Part shown: positions 8,155-10,307 of the stretch, piece after piece
How the letters are laid out: every line of letters starts with the position of its first letter
Position numbering within the stretch: the first letter of the stretch is position 1
Assembly: GCA_026387135.1 (NCBI GenBank)
Contig: JAPLMH010000149.1
Location: 1-10,307, forward strand
Length of the DNA stretch: 10,307 nucleotides
From: Candidatus Omnitrophota bacterium
Lineage (GTDB): Bacteria > Omnitrophota > Gorgyraeia > 2-01-FULL-45-10
Reading direction: 5' to 3'
The notes under the pieces: generated by a model
What the model was told of the DNA's origin: nothing
Databases searched by the model: none
The model's input: only the letters and a program-made list of their open reading frames with translations
Made by a program: the position numbers and the translations under genes

Positions 8155-8850
8155 TTACCTGAATTCGGTTATATCCAGCTTTACCCCGGGGCCCATAGTC
8201 GAGGATAAATATAACGACTTCACATGATGCCCTTTAAGCCCGGCCGGATTGGAACTCATTATCGCATCGATCAAAACATGCGCATTCGAAAATAGCGCTT
8301 CCTCTGTGAATGACATCTTGCCTACCGGCGCATGTACACCCGCCTGCTTATCCATCTTAAACTCTATCTTGCCCGCCTTTACTTCTTTTATGGCCCGGGC
8401 CGTATCCGGGGTAACTGTGCCGGACTTCGGATTGGGCATCAGCCCGCGAGGCCCCAATATCTTTCCCAGCTTCGCGAGGTCCTTCATCATATCGGGAGTG
8501 GCGATCGCAACGTCGAAATCTAGCCAGCCGGCGCTTATCTTAGCCGCGAGGTCCTCGGCACCGACAAAATCGGCTCCGGCCTCTCTGGCTTTCTTCTCTT
8601 CCTCGCCTTTGCAGAATACTATGACCCGGACCTTCTTTCCGGTACCGTTCGGAAGGGCGACCGTCCCTCTTATGGATGAGGATGCCGCTTGTTTAGGGTC
8701 CACATTAAGTTTCGCGGAGACTTCCAGGGTTTCGTCAAATTTAGTCTTTGGCGACTTCTTCACTATCGCTATCGCCTCTTTCAGAGAATATATCTTGGTC
8801 TTGTCGAAAGAGGCATTAACTGCTTTCATTCTTTTTGATATCTTAGTCAT
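8155..8850 (-). CDS. rplA: 50S ribosomal protein L1
   Basis: L1 stalk protein, which binds helices 76-78 of 23S rRNA and moves with the E-site tRNA; in other bacteria it also represses its own operon. It has 231 residues, the usual length. It shows the N-terminal SKRMKAV, KFDETLEVSAKLNVDP (37-52), RGTVALPNGTGKKVRVIVF (61-79), the central-domain GRGLMPNPK-type loop (ILGPRGLMPNPKSGTVTPD, 131-149) and the C-terminal KGHHVKSLYLSSTMGPG. The odd part is residues 51-61: DPKQAASSSIRG replaces the very common DPRKADQxVRG pattern and is one residue longer. The gene starts 1 nt after rplK, with GAAGGG 10 nt upstream of the ATG. Confidence 0.98.
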   Translation of the reverse strand: MTKISKRMKAVNASFDKTKIYSLKEAIAIVKKSPKTKFDETLEVSAKLNVDPKQAASSSIRGTVALPNGTGKKVRVIVFCKGEEEKKAREAGADFVGAEDLAAKISAGWLDFDVAIATPDMMKDLAKLGKILGPRGLMPNPKSGTVTPDTARAIKEVKAGKIEFKMDKQAGVHAPVGKMSFTEEALFSNAHVLIDAIMSSNPAGLKGHHVKSLYLSSTMGPGVKLDITEFR

Positions 8851-8851
8851 A

Positions 8852-9283
8852 TTAAGACTGCCCTTCTACGTCAATGCCCATACTGCGCGCCGTTCCCATG
8901 ACCATCTTTATGGCCTTATCCATGTCGGGCGCGTTCAGATCCTTCATCTTTAGGGTCGCTATCTCTTTCAACTGAGCTATGGTGACTTTTCCAACCTTCT
9001 CTTTATTAGGGACACCGCTTGCTTTGGCCAGTCCGCATGCCTTCTTCAAAAGAACTGAACACGGGGGGCTCTTTATAATAAAGGTAAAGGTCCTATCCTC
9101 ATATGCCGTTATAACTACCGGGAGAGTCAAGCCGTCCTGGCCTTGCGTCTTTGCATTGAACTGCTTGCAGAAATCCATTATGTTCAACCCATGCTGTCCT
9201 AAAGCGGGCCCAACCGGAGGTGCGGGATTTGCCGCGCCGGCCGGACAGTATAACCTTATAGTCGTCTTTATCTTCTTAGCCAT
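8852..9283 (-). CDS. rplK: 50S ribosomal protein L11
   Basis: Part of the GTPase-associated centre of the 50S subunit; binds 23S rRNA helices 43/44 together with L10. It has 143 residues, the family norm. The N-terminal domain holds the proline-rich PAGAANPAPPVGPALGQHGL (14-33), which includes the thiostrepton/factor-contact prolines, then NIMDFCKQFNAKT (34-46) and LPVVITAYEDRTFTF (54-68). The RNA-binding C-terminal domain starts near KSPPCSVLLKKACG (71-84), continues with PNKEKVGKVTIAQLKEIA (92-109) and ends with GTARSMGIDVEG. ATG 9283 is 3 nt after nusG, with GGAG about 12 nt upstream inside the end of nusG. No leader for L1 autoregulation is present before it. Confidence 0.98.
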   Translation of the reverse strand: MAKKIKTTIRLYCPAGAANPAPPVGPALGQHGLNIMDFCKQFNAKTQGQDGLTLPVVITAYEDRTFTFIIKSPPCSVLLKKACGLAKASGVPNKEKVGKVTIAQLKEIATLKMKDLNAPDMDKAIKMVMGTARSMGIDVEGQS

Positions 9284-9286
9284 GAT

Positions 9287-9817
9287 CTATATCTTCTCCA
9301 CTTGCCACATCTCTAATTCGACCGGCGTCGCTCTGCCGAATATCGATATCATTATCTTGATCTTGCCTTTACCGGCATTCGATTCTTCAATTGTCCCGTT
9401 AAAGTTCATAAATGGGCCTTCCGTTACGCGCACGGCCTCGCCCTTTTCGAACATCACCTTTGGAGTGGGCTTCTCCTTGGCGTCCTTCGCCTGCCTTAAG
9501 ATGGTGTCTATCTCATCCACCCTCAACGGTATCGGTCTAGCTCCGGCTCCTACGAACCCGGTTACGCCGGATATGCTCTTGATCATATACCAGTTGTCGT
9601 CCGTGAGATCCATCTCGACAAGTATATAGCCGGGGAAGAACTTCCTCTCGGATATCTTCTTCTTGCCGCCCTTTATCTCAGATACCTGCTCTATCGGCAC
9701 CAGGACCTGCGCAATACCGCCGGTCCCAAGCCCAGTCTTGATCTTAGCTTCCAGGGACTTTCTGACTTTGTCCTCGTATCCCGTCTGTGTGTGTATAACG
9801 TACCACTGCTTGGCCAT
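9287..9817 (-). CDS. nusG: Transcription termination/antitermination protein NusG
   Basis: Elongation factor that binds the beta' clamp and beta lobe of RNA polymerase, supports processivity and links transcription to Rho or the ribosome. It has 176 residues. The NGN domain is residues 1-~110 (KQWYVIHTQTGYEDKVRKSL, then SERKFFPGYILVEMDLTDDN and SGVTGFVG). A short lysine-rich linker follows, then the KOW domain at about 122-176 (FEKGEAVRVTEGPFMNFNGT, then IMISIFGRATPVELEMWQVE). It has no species-specific insertion. ATG 9817 follows the secE TAA with no gap, so translation is probably coupled to secE. Its product acts on the polymerase encoded downstream in the same unit. Confidence 0.98.
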   Translation of the reverse strand: MAKQWYVIHTQTGYEDKVRKSLEAKIKTGLGTGGIAQVLVPIEQVSEIKGGKKKISERKFFPGYILVEMDLTDDNWYMIKSISGVTGFVGAGARPIPLRVDEIDTILRQAKDAKEKPTPKVMFEKGEAVRVTEGPFMNFNGTIEESNAGKGKIKIMISIFGRATPVELEMWQVEKI

Positions 9818-10009
9818 TTAGACTCTCGACATTATTATATTTACCGCTGCTGACAATACGACGTCACATACGCCTATAAATACGGATAAAATGGCCAGAG
9901 ATACGATAACTACTATCGTAGAACCTATGAGCTCATCCCTAGTGGACCATGACACTTTGCCCATCTCGAGCTTGACATCATTGAAAAAACCGACAATTTT
10001 ATTCCCCAT
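9818..10009 (-). CDS. secE: Preprotein translocase subunit SecE
   Basis: Essential clamp subunit of the SecYEG channel in the inner membrane. It has 63 residues, the short single-helix form common outside the gamma-proteobacteria (E. coli SecE has three helices in 127 residues). An amphipathic cytoplasmic helix (KIVGFFNDVKLEMGKVSW, residues 4-21) and the conserved W-S-T-R-D-E turn precede one membrane segment at about 29-57 (GSTIVVIVSLAILSVFIGV and onward). The start is ATG 10009. Its ribosome binding site is weak; the best candidate, AGG, is 11 nt upstream. The position just before nusG and after tRNA-Trp is the usual one and supports the call despite the small size. Confidence 0.95.
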   Translation of the reverse strand: MGNKIVGFFNDVKLEMGKVSWSTRDELIGSTIVVIVSLAILSVFIGVCDVVLSAAVNIIMSRV

Positions 10010-10032
10010 AGCAATATTCGCCTATCGCTTTT

Positions 10033-10044
10033 GTGCCTGACCCC
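10033..10044 (-). repeat. GGGGTCAGGCAC motif, candidate interspersed (REP-like) element fragment
   Basis: The minus strand reads AAGGGGTCAGGCACAAAA in the spacer between tRNA-Trp and secE. From memory, this G-rich 12-mer resembles short repeats scattered between genes in several Gram-negative and uncultured genomes, sometimes near REP-associated transposases. Only one copy lies in this window and no second arm is visible, so the repeat nature is inference. Confidence 0.3.
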
Positions 10045-10054
10045 TTACCTATAT

Positions 10055-10075
10055 ATATTGATTGTGTATCAATAT
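10055..10075. repeat. 8-bp perfect inverted repeat in the tRNA-Trp/secE spacer
   Basis: ATATTGAT and ATCAATAT are separated by TGTGT, giving a perfect 8-bp A/T-rich hairpin or dyad 10 nt past the 3' end of the tRNA. On the minus strand, TTGATAC also occurs twice in direct orientation (10083-10077 and 10072-10066), 11 bp apart, one copy overlapping the dyad. No T-run follows on the transcribed strand, so this is not a standard terminator. It may be an operator, a processing structure, or part of a weak promoter for secE (TTGATA as -35). Confidence 0.55.
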
Positions 10076-10085
10076 GGTATCAAGG

Positions 10086-10159
10086 TGGCAGGAGCGGGAG
10101 GAATTGAACCCCCAGTTACGGTTTTGGAGACCGTTGGTTTACCGTTAACCGACGCTCCT
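10086..10159 (-). tRNA. tRNA-Trp (anticodon CCA)
   Basis: The minus strand folds into a full cloverleaf. The acceptor stem is AGGAGCG/CGCTCCT, all Watson-Crick. The D stem is GGTT/AACC with loop AACGGTA. The anticodon stem is ACGGT/ACCGT with loop CTCCAAA, giving anticodon CCA. The variable loop is AACT, and the T stem GGGGG/CCTCC (one G-T pair) carries loop TTCAATT. The discriminator is G, as expected for bacterial tRNA-Trp, and CCA is encoded (10088-10086). Length is 74 nt including CCA. It reads UGG. Location between rpmG and secE is the common one. Confidence 0.97.
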
Positions 10160-10199
10160 AAGACCTGAACTCCCGCCCTACAGCAGGATTTTTTTGCCC
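10160..10199. other. Short rpmG/tRNA-Trp spacer, no clear signal
   Basis: Forty bases between the rpmG stop and the tRNA 5' end. No promoter or hairpin terminator is visible in either direction. The plus strand has seven T residues (10189-10195) but no stem before them. The rpmG mRNA therefore probably continues into the tRNA, with 5' maturation by RNase P. Confidence 0.5.
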
Positions 10200-10307
10200 C
10201 TATTTCATTTCCTTATGCGGCGTATGCTTCTTGCAGAACTTGCAAAACTTGCTCCGCTGCAGCTTATCCGGATTTTGTTTCTTGTTTTTAGTAGAGTGGT
10301 AATTCCT
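10200..10307 (-). CDS. rpmG: 50S ribosomal protein L33 (partial, N-terminus beyond window)
   Basis: Small 50S protein near the E site. The last 35 codons and a TAG stop are inside the window. The fragment begins RNYHSTKNKKQNPDKLQRSK, equivalent to the family's R-N-Y-x-T-x-K-N-K-x-N-x-P-D-R-L, and ends with the zinc-ribbon half CKFC followed by KKHTPHKEMK. About 14-20 residues with the first CxxC would lie past the right edge, so whether this is the four-cysteine zinc-binding form cannot be seen, though the retained CxxC suggests it. It precedes tRNA-Trp in the common rpmG-trnW-secE-nusG order. Confidence 0.95.
   Translation of the reverse strand, partial: RNYHSTKNKKQNPDKLQRSKFCKFCKKHTPHKEMK

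Noticed and set aside
8249..9629. Long plus-strand open frames of 234 and 216 codons opposite rplA, rplK and nusG
   Set aside because: Each is the antisense shadow of a conserved ribosomal or NusG gene, crosses gene boundaries without sense, and resembles no protein family.
10055..10075. The inverted repeat as an intrinsic terminator after tRNA-Trp
   Set aside because: The stem is only A/T-rich and the transcribed strand continues ATATAGGTAAGGGG with no U-run, so it does not fit a Rho-independent terminator.
10050..10083. A sigma-70 promoter with TTGATA as -35 on the minus strand
   Set aside because: At 17-18 nt spacing the -10 hexamers are CAATAT or AATATA, only three of six matches; a better TATATA needs 20 nt spacing. 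Too weak to annotate as a promoter by itself.
10185..10199. Plus-strand T-run (seven T) as a terminator facing the other way
   Set aside because: No stem precedes the T-run and no plus-strand gene exists to terminate.
1..10307. Search for mobile elements, CRISPR arrays, defence or secretion genes
   Set aside because: The whole window is filled by conserved housekeeping genes in their usual order; no transposase, integrase, array or unassigned coding region was seen.

Overview
The window is a bacterial housekeeping locus encoded entirely on the minus strand. In transcription order (right to left) it holds: the 3' end of rpmG (ribosomal protein L33), tRNA-Trp(CCA), secE, nusG, rplK (L11), rplA (L1), rplJ (L10), rplL (L7/L12), rpoB (RNA polymerase beta) and the first ~1142 codons of rpoC (beta'). 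This is the classic order shared by many bacteria. The genes supply the ribosomal stalk base and L1 stalk, the L7/L12 stalk, the core polymerase catalytic subunits, the elongation factor NusG that links them, and SecE of the translocon.

Layout: 10200-10307 is rpmG, cut by the window edge. 10160-10199 is a short spacer. 10086-10159 is tRNA-Trp with its CCA encoded. 10010-10085 is the only spacer of note; it carries an 8-bp inverted repeat, a TTGATAC direct repeat and a GGGGTCAGGCAC motif. From 10009 down to 1 the genes are almost contiguous. Gaps are 0 (secE/nusG), 3, 1, 4, 20 (rplJ/rplL), 8 (rplL/rpoB) and 0 nt (rpoB/rpoC). I see no internal terminator, attenuator or mRNA leader, so secE to rpoC looks like one translationally coupled unit. 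There is no gene-free stretch longer than 76 bases.

Organism: base composition is roughly half G+C, and isoleucine is often written ATA. The polymerase subunits carry the beta insertion upstream of the GDKMAGRHGNKG motif and a long insertion in the beta' trigger loop, which are features of Gram-negative-type lineages and are absent from Firmicutes, Actinobacteria and Thermus. L33 and L7/L12 are ordinary bacterial forms. My best guess is an uncultured lineage near Omnitrophota or another PVC/Elusimicrobia-like group. This rests on general impression, not on a comparison, and is low confidence.

I found no previously undescribed system. All genes look intact and functional apart from the two cut by the window. 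The points worth a second look are the tRNA-Trp/secE spacer, the lack of room for the usual ribosomal-protein autoregulatory leaders, an altered conserved loop in L1, and an outstanding ribosome binding site in front of rplL.
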